Source of the DNA: Pseudomonadota bacterium
GTDB taxonomy: Bacteria > Pseudomonadota > Gammaproteobacteria > Pseudomonadales > Moraxellaceae
Direction of reading: 5' to 3'
DNA length: 39,017 bases
Assembly (NCBI GenBank): GCA_021804355.1
Contig: JAJZHP010000010.1
Coordinates: 1-39,017, forward strand
Numbering within the stretch: position 1 is the first letter of the stretch; each line of letters opens with the position of its first letter. Under the pieces are notes generated by a model. The model saw nothing but the letters and a program-made list of their open reading frames with translations, ran no database searches and was not told where the DNA came from. The position numbers were made by a program, and so were the translations under genes. Below, piece after piece: positions 1-8,295 of this stretch.

Positions 1-2
1 TC

Positions 3-734
3 CCCCTGGCAACGATCGACGAGGTGTTTCGTGAAGTGGAGGCAGGGGCCGTCAATTACGGTGTGGTCCCTGTGGAGAACTCCTCGGAGGGTGTCGTCAA
101 TCATACGCTGGATTCCTTCATGACATCTGGCTTGTGTATCATGGGCGAGGTAGAACTGCGTATACACCATCATTTGTTAGTCGCCGATGTTACCAAAGTA
201 GCCTCTATTTCTCGTATTTACTCGCATCAACAGTCTTTAGCCCAGTGTCGTAAATGGTTAGATGCTCATTTTCCCGCCGCTGAACGCGTTGCGCTGCCTA
301 GCAATGCTGAGGCGGCACGACGCATCCGAGGCGAGTGGCATTCTGCAGCCATCGCTGGTGAGACGGCCGGAGCTCTCTACGAATTACAGACCCTGCATGC
401 CTGTATTGAAGATAATCCCAACAATACGACACGCTTTCTGATTATAGGGAGAGAAGAGGTCGTAGCCAGTGGTCGTGATAAAACCTCCATCATGGTGTCG
501 GTACAGAACAGTGCAGGTGCTTTGTACCGGGTGTTAGAGCCTTTTAATCGTCAAGGTATTTCGCTGACCCGTATAGAGACACGGCCATCCCAGATTGATA
601 TCTGGTCCTATGTATTTTTTATCGACTTTGAGGGACACCTGAGCGATCCCACCGTTCAGTCCGTACTCGCCGAGTTGCGTGCGGGAGCTGCTGAAGTGAA
701 GATTCTGGGTTCCTACCCGCGAGCGGTGTTGTAA
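3..734 (+). CDS. pheA: Prephenate dehydratase (P-protein), C-terminal part, truncated by window edge
   Basis: This enzyme converts prephenate to phenylpyruvate in phenylalanine synthesis. The reading frame is open from the first bases, so the N-terminal part (the chorismate mutase domain in the bifunctional P-protein, plus the start of the dehydratase domain) lies outside the window; 243 residues are visible. The dehydratase signature NNTTRF is present near visible residue 140. It is followed by a C-terminal ACT regulatory domain with a GALYRVLEPF segment and an ETRP segment, the latter a variant of the usual ESRP phenylalanine-binding motif. This suggests feedback control by phenylalanine, which is inference from the family. 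The stop codon lies 13 bases before the hisC start, consistent with one operon. Whether the chorismate mutase domain is really fused cannot be seen here. Confidence 0.95.
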   Translation, partial: PLATIDEVFREVEAGAVNYGVVPVENSSEGVVNHTLDSFMTSGLCIMGEVELRIHHHLLVADVTKVASISRIYSHQQSLAQCRKWLDAHFPAAERVALPSNAEAARRIRGEWHSAAIAGETAGALYELQTLHACIEDNPNNTTRFLIIGREEVVASGRDKTSIMVSVQNSAGALYRVLEPFNRQGISLTRIETRPSQIDIWSYVFFIDFEGHLSDPTVQSVLAELRAGAAEVKILGSYPRAVL

Positions 735-747
735 CAAGGAGAGGATG

Positions 748-1845
748 ATGGTCCAGGACATTGAATCTTGGGTGGCCCCTGGGGTGCGAGGCTTGGCTCC
801 TTATCAGCCAGGTAAACCGATCAGTGATCTTGAACGTGAACTTGGCCTACGTAATATTGTGAAGCTGGCCAGTAACGAAAATCCTTTGGGGTATTCACCT
901 CATGTGCGTGCAGCATTAAGCTCTGCATTACAGGATCTGGCCCGTTATCCCGATGGTGGGGGGTACGCGCTTAAAACGGCTTTGGCTCGCCATTATGGCC
1001 TGTCCCATGATCAGGTAAGCTTGGGTAATGGTTCCAATGATGTGCTTGATATCGTAGCAAGAACATTTTTGACGCCCGATCATGGAGCTGTCGTTGCGCA
1101 ATATGCGTTTGCCATCTATGCCTTGACAGTACAAGCCCTGTCAGCGCCCTTGCAGGTGGTTGCTGCCAAAGACTATGGCCATGACTTAAAAGCCATGGCA
1201 GAAGCCATTCAAGCATCGACGCGATTGGTCTTTATTGCCAACCCTAATAATCCTACAGGATCAAGCGTCAGCCAGCAGGAGCTTCAGGTCTTTTTGCAAG
1301 AACTCCCTGACCATGTTCATGTTGTGCTTGATGAGGCCTATCTGGAATACAGCGATGAAGGCGGTGTCGATGCGGCAACATGGATTGAACGTTTTCCCAG
1401 GTTGATTCTCTGTCGCACCTTTTCCAAAGCCTATGGCCTGGCAGGCCTGCGTATAGGGTATGCGCTGTCTTCCGCTCCGGTTGCCCATATGCTTAACCGT
1501 GTCCGCCAGCCTTTTAATGTCAGTAGTCTTGGTTTGATAGCTGCCGAGGCGGCGTTGGCAGACCAGGATTTTGTTGTACGTACCCGCCAGCTTAATCAGG
1601 CAGGTTTGCAGCAACTGCGCGAACCTTTGGAACGCAGAGGTCTTCATGTTTTACCCAGTCAGGGTAATTTTCTATGCCTAGATATGGGGCGCCCAGCACA
1701 AGCTATTTATGAGGATTTGTTGCGCCAAGGCGTGATTGTCAGGCCTTTAGGGGGCTATGCTATGCCCCATCACCTACGCGTGAGCGTGGGGTTGCCGGAA
1801 GAAAATGCAAGGTTTTTGGCAGCCCTGGACGATGTGCTGTCATGA
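748..1845 (+). CDS. hisC: Histidinol-phosphate / aromatic aminotransferase
   Basis: This is a PLP-dependent class I/II aminotransferase of about 365 residues, the usual HisC length. It shows the N-terminal KLASNENPLG segment, the NPNNPTG motif and the PLP-lysine segment TFSKAYGLAGLRIGY. Two ATG codons stand side by side at 745 and 748. The Shine-Dalgarno AAGGAG at 736-741 is 3 bases from the first and 6 from the second, so 748 is preferred. It sits between pheA and tyrA/aroA, and its stop overlaps the next start (ATGA). This context suggests that it works mainly as an aromatic aminotransferase on phenylpyruvate, hydroxyphenylpyruvate or prephenate, possibly with histidinol-phosphate activity too. 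The name hisC is by family; the substrate is inferred. Confidence 0.93.
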   Translation: MVQDIESWVAPGVRGLAPYQPGKPISDLERELGLRNIVKLASNENPLGYSPHVRAALSSALQDLARYPDGGGYALKTALARHYGLSHDQVSLGNGSNDVLDIVARTFLTPDHGAVVAQYAFAIYALTVQALSAPLQVVAAKDYGHDLKAMAEAIQASTRLVFIANPNNPTGSSVSQQELQVFLQELPDHVHVVLDEAYLEYSDEGGVDAATWIERFPRLILCRTFSKAYGLAGLRIGYALSSAPVAHMLNRVRQPFNVSSLGLIAAEAALADQDFVVRTRQLNQAGLQQLREPLERRGLHVLPSQGNFLCLDMGRPAQAIYEDLLRQGVIVRPLGGYAMPHHLRVSVGLPEENARFLAALDDVLS

Positions 1846-4076
1846 GTCCATTTGAACGGGTAGCCATTCTTGGCTTGGGCCTCATCGGCTCATCCTTAGC
1901 TCGGGTGTTACGTACACAAGGCCTGGCCAAAGAAATTGTTGCCGCAGGCAGTCGCCCAAGCACCTTGGCACGTGGGCTAGAACTAGGCATTATTGATCAG
2001 GCTTGCGGTAGCGTTGCTGATGCCGTGGCTGGTGCTGATCTGGTCATCCTGGCCATGCCCGTGGGGGGTATGCAACAGGCATTTGCAGAACTCGCTGAAG
2101 CGATCAAGCGTTCATCTGTCATCGTTACTGATGTGGGTAGTGTCAAAGGTGCTGTGGTGGAAGCGGCACGTCGGGCTTTGGGGTATGTTCCGGCAACCCT
2201 GGTGCCAGGACACCCCATCGCAGGATCTGAAAAAAGTGGCGTAGAGGCTGGGTCGGCTGATCTTTTTCGGCGTCATAAGGTCATTTTAACGCCCTTAGAC
2301 GAAACCGATCCGCAGGCCTTGCAACGTGTGCAGAACCTATGGCATCGCGCAGGAGCCGAGGTTATTCTGATGAGTGTTGCCGCTCATGATCAGATTCTGG
2401 CCAAAACCAGTCATCTACCGCATTTGCTCGCTTTTTCTTTAGTCGATGCTTTAGCGCGAGAATCAGAAAACTTAGAAATATTTCGCTATGCAGCAGGAGG
2501 TTTTCGTGACTTTACCCGGATTGCGGCCAGCGATCCGCGTATGTGGCATGACATAGCCTTAGCCAATCAACCCGCACTGCTTGAAGCCATCGAGCATTTT
2601 CAGGGAAGCCTGAATATGCTGCGAGATGCTGTGCAGCAGCGTGATGGCGAGAGCCTGCTCAATATATTCACCCGCGCTAAAGCTGCTCGGGATCATTTTA
2701 CTCACATGCTGGCCGGTACGGCCTATGCCCAAACCATGAAGACACCTATGACTGAATTCCATGTACAGCCCGGTGGACGCTTGCAAGGTCGTTTGCGCGT
2801 TCCTGGAGATAAATCCATTTCACACCGTTCTATCATGTTGGGCTCCCTGGCGGAGGGTGTTACCGAAGTGCATGGTTTTCTGGAAGGAGAAGATGCCCTC
2901 GCTACGCTGCAAGCCTTTCGCGATATGGGGGTGCAGATTGAAGGGCCTACGCAGGGACGCGTTCGTATACACGGGGTGGGCATGCAGGGCTTGCAAGCTC
3001 CTGCTCAAGCCTTGTATCTGGGGAATTCAGGGACATCCATGCGCTTACTGTCGGGGATACTGGCAGCTCAAGCCTTTGATACCGTTATGACCGGGGATGA
3101 GTCTCTGTCGCGCCGGCCTATGGAGCGTATTGCTGTCCCCCTGCGTACCATGGGGGCGCAAATCGATAGTACCGGTGATCGAGGTACACCGCCCTTAACG
3201 ATTCGGGGGGGGCGTCATCTGCGTGGTAGGGAGTACCGCATGCCCGTAGCTTCTGCTCAGGTCAAGTCGGGTGTTTTACTGGCCGGGTTATGGGCTGAGG
3301 GTGAGACCTGCGTTATCGAACCAGCACCTACCCGTGATCATACCGAACGCATGTTGCGCGGTTTTTCTTATCCGGTGATCACTGAAGGGAATCGGGTTAG
3401 TTTGCAAGGAGGCGGCAAACTGATAGCAACCGATATTGATGTTCCTGCTGATATTTCCTCCGCTGCTTTTTTTCTGGTGGCAGCCAGTATTGCTGAAGGG
3501 TCTGACCTGATCCTTGAGCATGTCGGTATTAACCCCACGCGTACGGGTGTTATTGATATCTTGCGCCTGATGGGCGCAGATATTGAAATACTCAATCCAC
3601 GAACTTCAGCCGGAGAGCCTGTGGCTGATTTGCAGGTTCGTTACGCGCGCTTGCATGGTATTGAAATTCCTGAGGATCTAGTCCCCTTAGCGATTGATGA
3701 GTTTCCGGTGCTGTTTGTCGCCGCAGCCTGTGCTGAAGGAAAAACCGTGTTGACCGGAGCGGAAGAGTTAAGAGTTAAAGAATCTGATCGTATTCAGGTC
3801 ATGGCGGATGGTTTGCAGCGCCTGGGCGTGAAGGCTGTGCCGACTGCGGATGGCATGGTGATTGAAGGAGGGAAGATAGCCGGTGGGCAGGTGGATAGCC
3901 ATGGCGATCACCGTATTGCTATGAGTTTTGCTATGGCTGCTCTGCGCGCTAGCGGCCGGGTGGAGATCACTGATTGTGCCAATGTGGCGACCAGTTTTCC
4001 CGGTTTTTCAGAGCTGGCACGCTCCGTGGGGCTGGGTATCGATGTCGTTCAGGATACTTCCACCGTACAAAATTAA
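1842..4076 (+). CDS. tyrA/aroA: Fused prephenate dehydrogenase - EPSP synthase (TyrA-AroA)
   Basis: One 744-residue open frame joins two enzymes. Residues 1 to about 300 are prephenate/arogenate dehydrogenase (tyrosine branch), with the NAD-binding glycine motif GLGLIGSSLA near the start and GHPIAGSEKSG further on. Residues 303-744 are 3-phosphoshikimate 1-carboxyvinyltransferase (shikimate step six), starting at an internal Met at 2748. The AroA part carries PGDKSISHR, GNSGTSMR, SRRPM, ASAQVKS, TRDHTERM and ELRVKESDR, and is full length for the family. Its PGDKSISHRS and ASAQVKS style resembles the class II EPSP synthases (CP4 type), but a glycine is kept in GNSGTSMR where CP4 has alanine. 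The same fusion is known from Pseudomonas, so it is probably natural and not a lost stop. The start overlaps hisC by four bases (ATGA). Confidence 0.95.
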   Translation: MSPFERVAILGLGLIGSSLARVLRTQGLAKEIVAAGSRPSTLARGLELGIIDQACGSVADAVAGADLVILAMPVGGMQQAFAELAEAIKRSSVIVTDVGSVKGAVVEAARRALGYVPATLVPGHPIAGSEKSGVEAGSADLFRRHKVILTPLDETDPQALQRVQNLWHRAGAEVILMSVAAHDQILAKTSHLPHLLAFSLVDALARESENLEIFRYAAGGFRDFTRIAASDPRMWHDIALANQPALLEAIEHFQGSLNMLRDAVQQRDGESLLNIFTRAKAARDHFTHMLAGTAYAQTMKTPMTEFHVQPGGRLQGRLRVPGDKSISHRSIMLGSLAEGVTEVHGFLEGEDALATLQAFRDMGVQIEGPTQGRVRIHGVGMQGLQAPAQALYLGNSGTSMRLLSGILAAQAFDTVMTGDESLSRRPMERIAVPLRTMGAQIDSTGDRGTPPLTIRGGRHLRGREYRMPVASAQVKSGVLLAGLWAEGETCVIEPAPTRDHTERMLRGFSYPVITEGNRVSLQGGGKLIATDIDVPADISSAAFFLVAASIAEGSDLILEHVGINPTRTGVIDILRLMGADIEILNPRTSAGEPVADLQVRYARLHGIEIPEDLVPLAIDEFPVLFVAAACAEGKTVLTGAEELRVKESDRIQVMADGLQRLGVKAVPTADGMVIEGGKIAGGQVDSHGDHRIAMSFAMAALRASGRVEITDCANVATSFPGFSELARSVGLGIDVVQDTSTVQN

Positions 4077-4194
4077 ACCAGTAATGATTGCAATTGTCAT
4101 ATTTTTTCTATAAAAAGCGGCGCCAAGGTGGTGCTTGATTTTCTAGGGTGGCCCTGGACAAGCTCAGGATGGGCAAAATGTTTTGTGAGGCAAC

Positions 4195-4932
4195 ATGAGT
4201 CTTGAAGTTGAAAAACCGGTCCTGGTACCGGCTACTGTTCCCGTAGTGGCGTTAGATGGACCTACAGCTTCCGGTAAAGGGACGGTAGCCTCCCGATTAG
4301 CAGCCTTGTTGGGATTTCATGTGCTCGATAGTGGCCTGCTATACCGCGTACTTGCTTTGGCAGCCGAGCACCATGGGGTTGGCCTGGAAAATGAAGATGC
4401 TCTGGAAGTGCTTGCAGGTCATCTTGATGTTCAGTTTGATTGTGATGGGCGCGGCGATTCACGCGTTATTCTGGAAGGTGAAGATGTTTCACTGGCTTTA
4501 CGGCAAGAAACGGTGGGTAGAGCCGCTTCCTTGGTAGCTGCTTTGCGCCGTGTAAGGTCGGCTTTGCTCAATCGTCAGCGCGCCTTCCGTGAATTGCCGG
4601 GGCTCGTGGCTGACGGTCGGGATATGGGAACGGTGGTATTCCCCGATGCATGCCTGAAGGTTTATATGACGGCCAGTGTTGAGGCACGAGCAGGCCGTCG
4701 ATATCGCCAGTTGCTTGAAAAGGGGTTTGATGCTAGCCTTGCCGACCTCACGCAGGATATAAGGAATCGGGATATGCGCGATATGACGCGTACCGTCGCC
4801 CCTTTGAAGCCCGCTGAGGATGCCAATCATATCGATACCACCGATATGGGCGTCGATGAGGTGGTTGAACGTATCCTGATATGGGTGCGTCAGCAGCCTG
4901 AGCTTGCGGCATTTGCCCATCAAGCTCAATAG
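4195..4932 (+). CDS. cmk: Cytidylate kinase
   Basis: Phosphorylates CMP and dCMP with ATP in pyrimidine salvage. The P-loop [10 protein letters not shown] lies near residue 25, followed by VLDSGLLYR and the [11 protein letters not shown] segment with the conserved arginine-aspartate. At 245 residues it is slightly longer than the usual 225-230 because of an N-terminal extension of about 15 residues and a short tail. A GAGG ribosome-binding site lies five bases before the ATG. The 118-base gap after tyrA/aroA is longer than other gaps in this cluster and contains an A/T-rich stretch (4088-4114) that could hold a weak promoter, but no convincing -35/-10 pair with normal spacing. The position between aroA and rpsA is the conserved arrangement. 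Confidence 0.94.
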   Translation: MSLEVEKPVLVPATVPVVALDGPTASGKGTVASRLAALLGFHVLDSGLLYRVLALAAEHHGVGLENEDALEVLAGHLDVQFDCDGRGDSRVILEGEDVSLALRQETVGRAASLVAALRRVRSALLNRQRAFRELPGLVADGRDMGTVVFPDACLKVYMTASVEARAGRRYRQLLEKGFDASLADLTQDIRNRDMRDMTRTVAPLKPAEDANHIDTTDMGVDEVVERILIWVRQQPELAAFAHQAQ

Positions 4933-5004
4933 TCTGGCCAATGCCAGCGGTGTTCGATGAAGAATGACAGCCAGCATGGTTCTCATCGGACTTAATTATT
5001 TAAT

Positions 5005-5054
5005 ACCTGCTGAGTTGGCCATGCAGGTTAGGACATGGCGATGTGTTGCATCGC
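5005..5054 (+). promoter_or_regulatory. Two stem-loops in the rpsA leader
   Basis: Just upstream of rpsA are two inverted repeats. ACCTGC (5005-5010) pairs with GCAGGT (5023-5028) over a 12-base loop. GCGATG (5038-5043) pairs perfectly with CATCGC (5049-5054) over a 5-base loop, ending 15 bases before the rpsA ATG. No strong Shine-Dalgarno precedes the ATG. A structured leader with a weak ribosome-binding site is how S1 represses its own translation in E. coli and relatives, so these hairpins are candidates for autogenous control. That is inference; folding and conservation were not computed. Confidence 0.5.
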
Positions 5055-5069
5055 AGGTTGAAAATTAAC

Positions 5070-6755
5070 ATGACAGAATCTTTTGCCTCGCTGTTCGAAG
5101 AAAGTCTCATAGGTCTTGATGTCGAAAAAGGTGCCTTGATTCAGGGTACCGTGATCGCTATAGACGATGACTGGGTTGTTGTAGACACAGGTCTGAAATC
5201 AGAAGGTGTCATTGCACGTGAAGAGTTTCTCAACGATCGGCGAGAACTGGAAGTTAAGGTCGGTGATCAGGTTGATGTGATCGTTGATGCCTTAGATAAC
5301 GGTTTGGGTTACACCGTGCTTTCTCGTGAAAAAGCTAAGCGTGCCGAAACCTGGACCAAGCTGGAACGTGTTTTTGAAGGCAGCGAGATCGTTCGCGGCA
5401 TCATCTCTGGCAAAGTCAAAGGTGGATTTACCGTCGATATCGGTTCCATTCGTGCCTTCTTGCCAGGTTCCTTGGTGGATATACGTCCTATTCGTGACAC
5501 CGCCCATCTTGAAGGTCGCGAACTGGAATTTAAGCTCATCAAGCTGGATGCCAAACGTAACAATGTGGTGGTATCACGTCGTGCTGTTATGGAAGCTGAG
5601 TCTTCCGCTGAGCGTGAACAGCTGCTGGAGAACCTCCAGGAAGGTCAGGTGGTTCGCGGTATCATCAAGAATCTCACCGACTACGGTGCTTTTGTCGACC
5701 TCGGTGGTATCGATGGTCTGCTGCACATTACCGACATGGCCTGGAAACGTATCAAGCATCCTGGCGAAATTGTTGAAGTTGGACAGGAAGTTACGGTCAA
5801 GGTGCTCAAATTTGACCGCGATCGCAATCGTGTCAGCCTAGGATTGAAGCAGCTGGGTGAAGATCCCTGGCTGGATATCATTCGCCGCTATCCTGAAGGG
5901 ACGCGAGTTAAGGCACGTATTACCAACCTCACCGATTATGGTTGCTTTGCTGAACTGGAAGAAGGTGTTGAAGGTTTGGTCCATGTCTCTGAAATGGATT
6001 GGACCAATAAGAACGTACATCCCTCACGTGTCGTACAGATCGGTGAAGAAGTTGATGTCATGGTGCTCGACATTGATGAAGAACGCCGTCGTATCTCGTT
6101 GGGTGTCAAACAGTGCAAGCCCAATCCCTGGGAAGAGTTTGCCAAGCATCATGAGAAGGGTGAACGCGTTTCCGGAACGATCAAGTCCATTACCGATTTT
6201 GGTATTTTTGTTGGGCTTGATGGAGGCATTGACGGTCTGGTACATCTGTCCGATATTTCCTGGAATGAAAGCGGTGAAGATGCAGTGCGTCGCTTCAAGA
6301 AAGGCGATAACCTGGATGCCGTCATTCTCTCGGTGGACCCTGAGCGTGAGCGCATCTCTTTAGGTCTCAAACAACTGGATCGTGATCCCTTCAGTGAGTT
6401 TGTGGCTAAGTATGAAAAGGGTGCCATGGTCAAGGGTATCGTCAGATCGGTGGATGCCAAAGGAGCTCTGATTGATCTGGGTGACGGTGTCGAAGGCAGC
6501 TTACGTGCCTCCGAAATCAGCCGTGATCGCGTCGAAGATGCCACTCGACATTTTAAGGAAGGTGAAGAAGTTGAGTCACGTATCATCGGCATAGATCGCA
6601 AGTCTCGTGTCATCAGCTTGTCCATCAAGGCCAAGGATGAAGCTGAAGAGCGCGAAGCGATGGCTACCTTACGTGAAGGTGACGGTGAATCAGCCAGCAC
6701 GCCCAAGACCATCGGTGACCTGTTGCTCAGGGCACGTATGTCCAGCGAAAGCTAA
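5070..6755 (+). CDS. rpsA: 30S ribosomal protein S1
   Basis: S1 is the mRNA-binding protein of the small ribosomal subunit. The 561-residue product matches the size of the E. coli protein and shows six consecutive S1 (OB-fold) repeats. Typical repeat signatures are [53 protein letters not shown] and [15 protein letters not shown] (each shortened here to its core). The chosen start gives [13 protein letters not shown], the classic S1 N-terminus; an in-frame GTG at 5043 would add nine atypical residues and lies inside a leader hairpin. A strong terminator follows at 6775-6811, ending this transcription unit before ihfB. Confidence 0.97.
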   Translation: MTESFASLFEESLIGLDVEKGALIQGTVIAIDDDWVVVDTGLKSEGVIAREEFLNDRRELEVKVGDQVDVIVDALDNGLGYTVLSREKAKRAETWTKLERVFEGSEIVRGIISGKVKGGFTVDIGSIRAFLPGSLVDIRPIRDTAHLEGRELEFKLIKLDAKRNNVVVSRRAVMEAESSAEREQLLENLQEGQVVRGIIKNLTDYGAFVDLGGIDGLLHITDMAWKRIKHPGEIVEVGQEVTVKVLKFDRDRNRVSLGLKQLGEDPWLDIIRRYPEGTRVKARITNLTDYGCFAELEEGVEGLVHVSEMDWTNKNVHPSRVVQIGEEVDVMVLDIDEERRRISLGVKQCKPNPWEEFAKHHEKGERVSGTIKSITDFGIFVGLDGGIDGLVHLSDISWNESGEDAVRRFKKGDNLDAVILSVDPERERISLGLKQLDRDPFSEFVAKYEKGAMVKGIVRSVDAKGALIDLGDGVEGSLRASEISRDRVEDATRHFKEGEEVESRIIGIDRKSRVISLSIKAKDEAEEREAMATLREGDGESASTPKTIGDLLLRARMSSES

Positions 6756-6774
6756 ACGATCCACAGGCTGTACG

Positions 6775-6811
6775 AAAGGGTCATCTCTTTAACCGAGAGA
6801 TGGCCCTTTTT
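6775..6811 (+). terminator. Rho-independent terminator after rpsA
   Basis: AAAGGG-T-CATCTCT (6775-6788) pairs with AGAGATG-G-CCCTTT (6796-6809) over a 7-base loop, with one T.G wobble, and runs into a T tract (6807-6811). It lies 20 bases after the rpsA stop. Confidence 0.88.
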
Positions 6812-6865
6812 CATGCATGGGCTCTTAGGGTCGACAGTATTCTTTGCCAAAATCCCCAATATACG

Positions 6866-6893
6866 TTGCCACTCTGATTTTATTGTGTAGAAT
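6866..6893 (+). promoter_or_regulatory. Candidate sigma-70 promoter for ihfB-lapA-pyrF
   Basis: TTGCCA (6866-6871) and TAGAAT (6888-6893) are separated by 16 bases, and the -10 is preceded by TGTG, an extended -10 feature. The predicted start near 6900 leaves a leader of about 30 bases to the ihfB ATG. It lies just after the rpsA terminator, as expected for a new transcription unit. Confidence 0.6.
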
Positions 6894-6929
6894 CACGGAG
6901 TTGAGAGTAGTAAACGGCTGGAATATGAG

Positions 6930-7268
6930 ATGGCTCTGACCAAATCAGAATTGATTGAACAGTTAATCTTTAAACAGGAAGGTTTAACTTCCAAAGACGT
7001 TGAGCTGGCTGTTAAAGCCATGATTGAACAGATGTCGAGCACCCTGGCCTCGGGGGGGCGCATAGAAATTCGAGGATTTGGCAGTTTTTCACTGCATTTC
7101 CGTGAGCCGCGTATCGGTCGCAACCCCAAAACCGGGGAATCGGTAACCTTGGCCGGAAAGTACGTTCCTCACTTTAAGCCAGGCAAAGAACTCAAGGACA
7201 GAGTGAATCTTAATCTGGATGGTCGCCCGGCAGCTAGCACGGATGACGACGATGAGGATGACGCCTGA
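6930..7268 (+). CDS. ihfB: Integration host factor subunit beta
   Basis: IHF beta pairs with IHF alpha to bend DNA at specific sites and acts as a nucleoid architectural factor. The protein starts [12 protein letters not shown] and carries [10 protein letters not shown] and the DNA-intercalating proline arm GRNPKTGE, all typical. The usual IHF beta is about 94 residues; this one has 112, with a C-terminal tail ending in [10 protein letters not shown] that is strongly acidic. The stop and the next gene's start share one base (TGATG), so lapA is translationally coupled. Gene order rpsA-ihfB supports IHF beta over HU. Confidence 0.95.
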   Translation: MALTKSELIEQLIFKQEGLTSKDVELAVKAMIEQMSSTLASGGRIEIRGFGSFSLHFREPRIGRNPKTGESVTLAGKYVPHFKPGKELKDRVNLNLDGRPAASTDDDDEDDA

Positions 7269-7558
7269 TGAGGCGTTTCATGGCATGGTGGCGTGTACTT
7301 TTGCTGCTGCTGCTGTTTGCCATCGGACTTTGGATGGTCGTCGTTAATGACCAACCCATTGATCTTAATCTGCTTTTCTGGAAATTTAAGGCAGTTAATA
7401 GTGGGTTAAGCCTGCTGGTGAGTTTTCTCTTGGGAAGTTTGGTAGGCATGTTGGTGGGTTTGAACCTCTACGTACTCTTTAAACTCAAAGGGCGTGTATT
7501 CCTGTTGCGTCGTGAGTTACGTGATGCGCGCCAGCAGCTAGAGCGACGTGCCTCATGA
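7268..7558 (+). CDS. lapA: LapA-family small inner-membrane protein (DUF1049)
   Basis: A 96-residue protein with two hydrophobic segments. One is at about residues 8-27 ([17 protein letters not shown]) and the second at about 44-68 ([17 protein letters not shown]). A basic, arginine-rich coiled tail follows ([14 protein letters not shown]). This is the layout of LapA (YciS), which in E. coli works with LapB in lipopolysaccharide assembly and LpxC control. In E. coli lapA-lapB precede pyrF; here lapA is followed directly by pyrF and lapB is not present between them. It overlaps ihfB by one base and pyrF by four (ATGA). Family assignment rests on topology and position more than on sequence motifs. 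Confidence 0.8.
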   Translation: MRRFMAWWRVLLLLLLFAIGLWMVVVNDQPIDLNLLFWKFKAVNSGLSLLVSFLLGSLVGMLVGLNLYVLFKLKGRVFLLRRELRDARQQLERRAS

Positions 7559-8247
7559 GTCCGCTGATTATTGCCTTGGATTTTCCTAGCATCGAGCAGG
7601 TGTGGCCTCTGGTGGATCAACTGGAAGCTAAACAATGTCGGCTCAAGGTGGGTAAAGAGCTTTTTACTCGCGGTGGTCCTGCACTGGTTGAGCAGCTACA
7701 GCGACGTGGGTTCGAAATTTTTCTTGACCTGAAATTTCATGATATACCCCATACCGTGGCGCAGGCGGTTTCAGCGGCGGCTGATTTAGGCGTTTGGATG
7801 GTCAATATTCATGCGTCGGGAGGTCGGCGCATGATGGAGGCAGCGGTATCGGCTCTGGCAGGCTATCAGCAGCGCCCGCATTTGATTGCCGTCACGGTAC
7901 TCACCAGTATGGAAGATAAGGATCTGCATGAAGTTGGGATCACGGTGGGTAGTGCTGCCCAGGTTCGATTACTCGCTGATTTGGCTATGTCCTGCGGGAT
8001 CGATGGTGTTGTCTGTTCAGCGCTTGAGGTTTCTGTACTGCGTCATGTGTATCCGAGTAGCTTGTTAGTCACTCCGGGTATACGACCAGCAGGATCACCT
8101 ATGGATGATCAGCGCCGTACCCTGACACCCCGATTAGCCAGGCAGGCTGGAGCTACCCATCTGGTGGTCGGTCGTCCCGTTACACGCGCTGCTGATCCTG
8201 CGGCTGCTTTGTCAGACCTCTTGCTTGATCTGTCGTGTTCTGATTGA
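7555..8247 (+). CDS. pyrF: Orotidine 5'-phosphate decarboxylase
   Basis: Catalyses the last step of UMP synthesis. The 230-residue protein has the normal length and the family landmarks: IIALDF at the start, KVGKELFT, the catalytic [12 protein letters not shown] segment with its Asp-Lys-Asp network, and VTPGIRP near the phosphate-binding end. It starts inside the end of lapA (ATGA overlap), so it is probably made from the same message. Confidence 0.96.
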   Translation: MSPLIIALDFPSIEQVWPLVDQLEAKQCRLKVGKELFTRGGPALVEQLQRRGFEIFLDLKFHDIPHTVAQAVSAAADLGVWMVNIHASGGRRMMEAAVSALAGYQQRPHLIAVTVLTSMEDKDLHEVGITVGSAAQVRLLADLAMSCGIDGVVCSALEVSVLRHVYPSSLLVTPGIRPAGSPMDDQRRTLTPRLARQAGATHLVVGRPVTRAADPAAALSDLLLDLSCSD

Positions 8248-8263
8248 ATGCCAACCAGGCTTA

Positions 8264-8284
8264 AATCTGAATTTTAGTCAGATT
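8264..8284 (+). repeat. 7-bp inverted repeat before the ceramidase-like gene
   Basis: AATCTGA (8264-8270) pairs perfectly with TCAGATT (8278-8284) over a 7-base loop, 12 bases before the ATG at 8296. The right arm is next to the GGAG ribosome-binding site. There is no T tract, so it is a weak terminator candidate; it might affect translation of the next gene. Confidence 0.35.
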
Positions 8285-8295
8285 ATGGAGTAGGC

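Noticed and set aside
5043-5069. In-frame upstream GTG start for rpsA
   Set aside because: It adds nine atypical residues and lies within a leader hairpin; the ATG at 5070 gives the classic S1 N-terminus.
6149-6712. 187-codon open frame on the minus strand within rpsA
   Set aside because: It is a shadow of the conserved rpsA frame, serine/arginine-rich with no recognisable domain.
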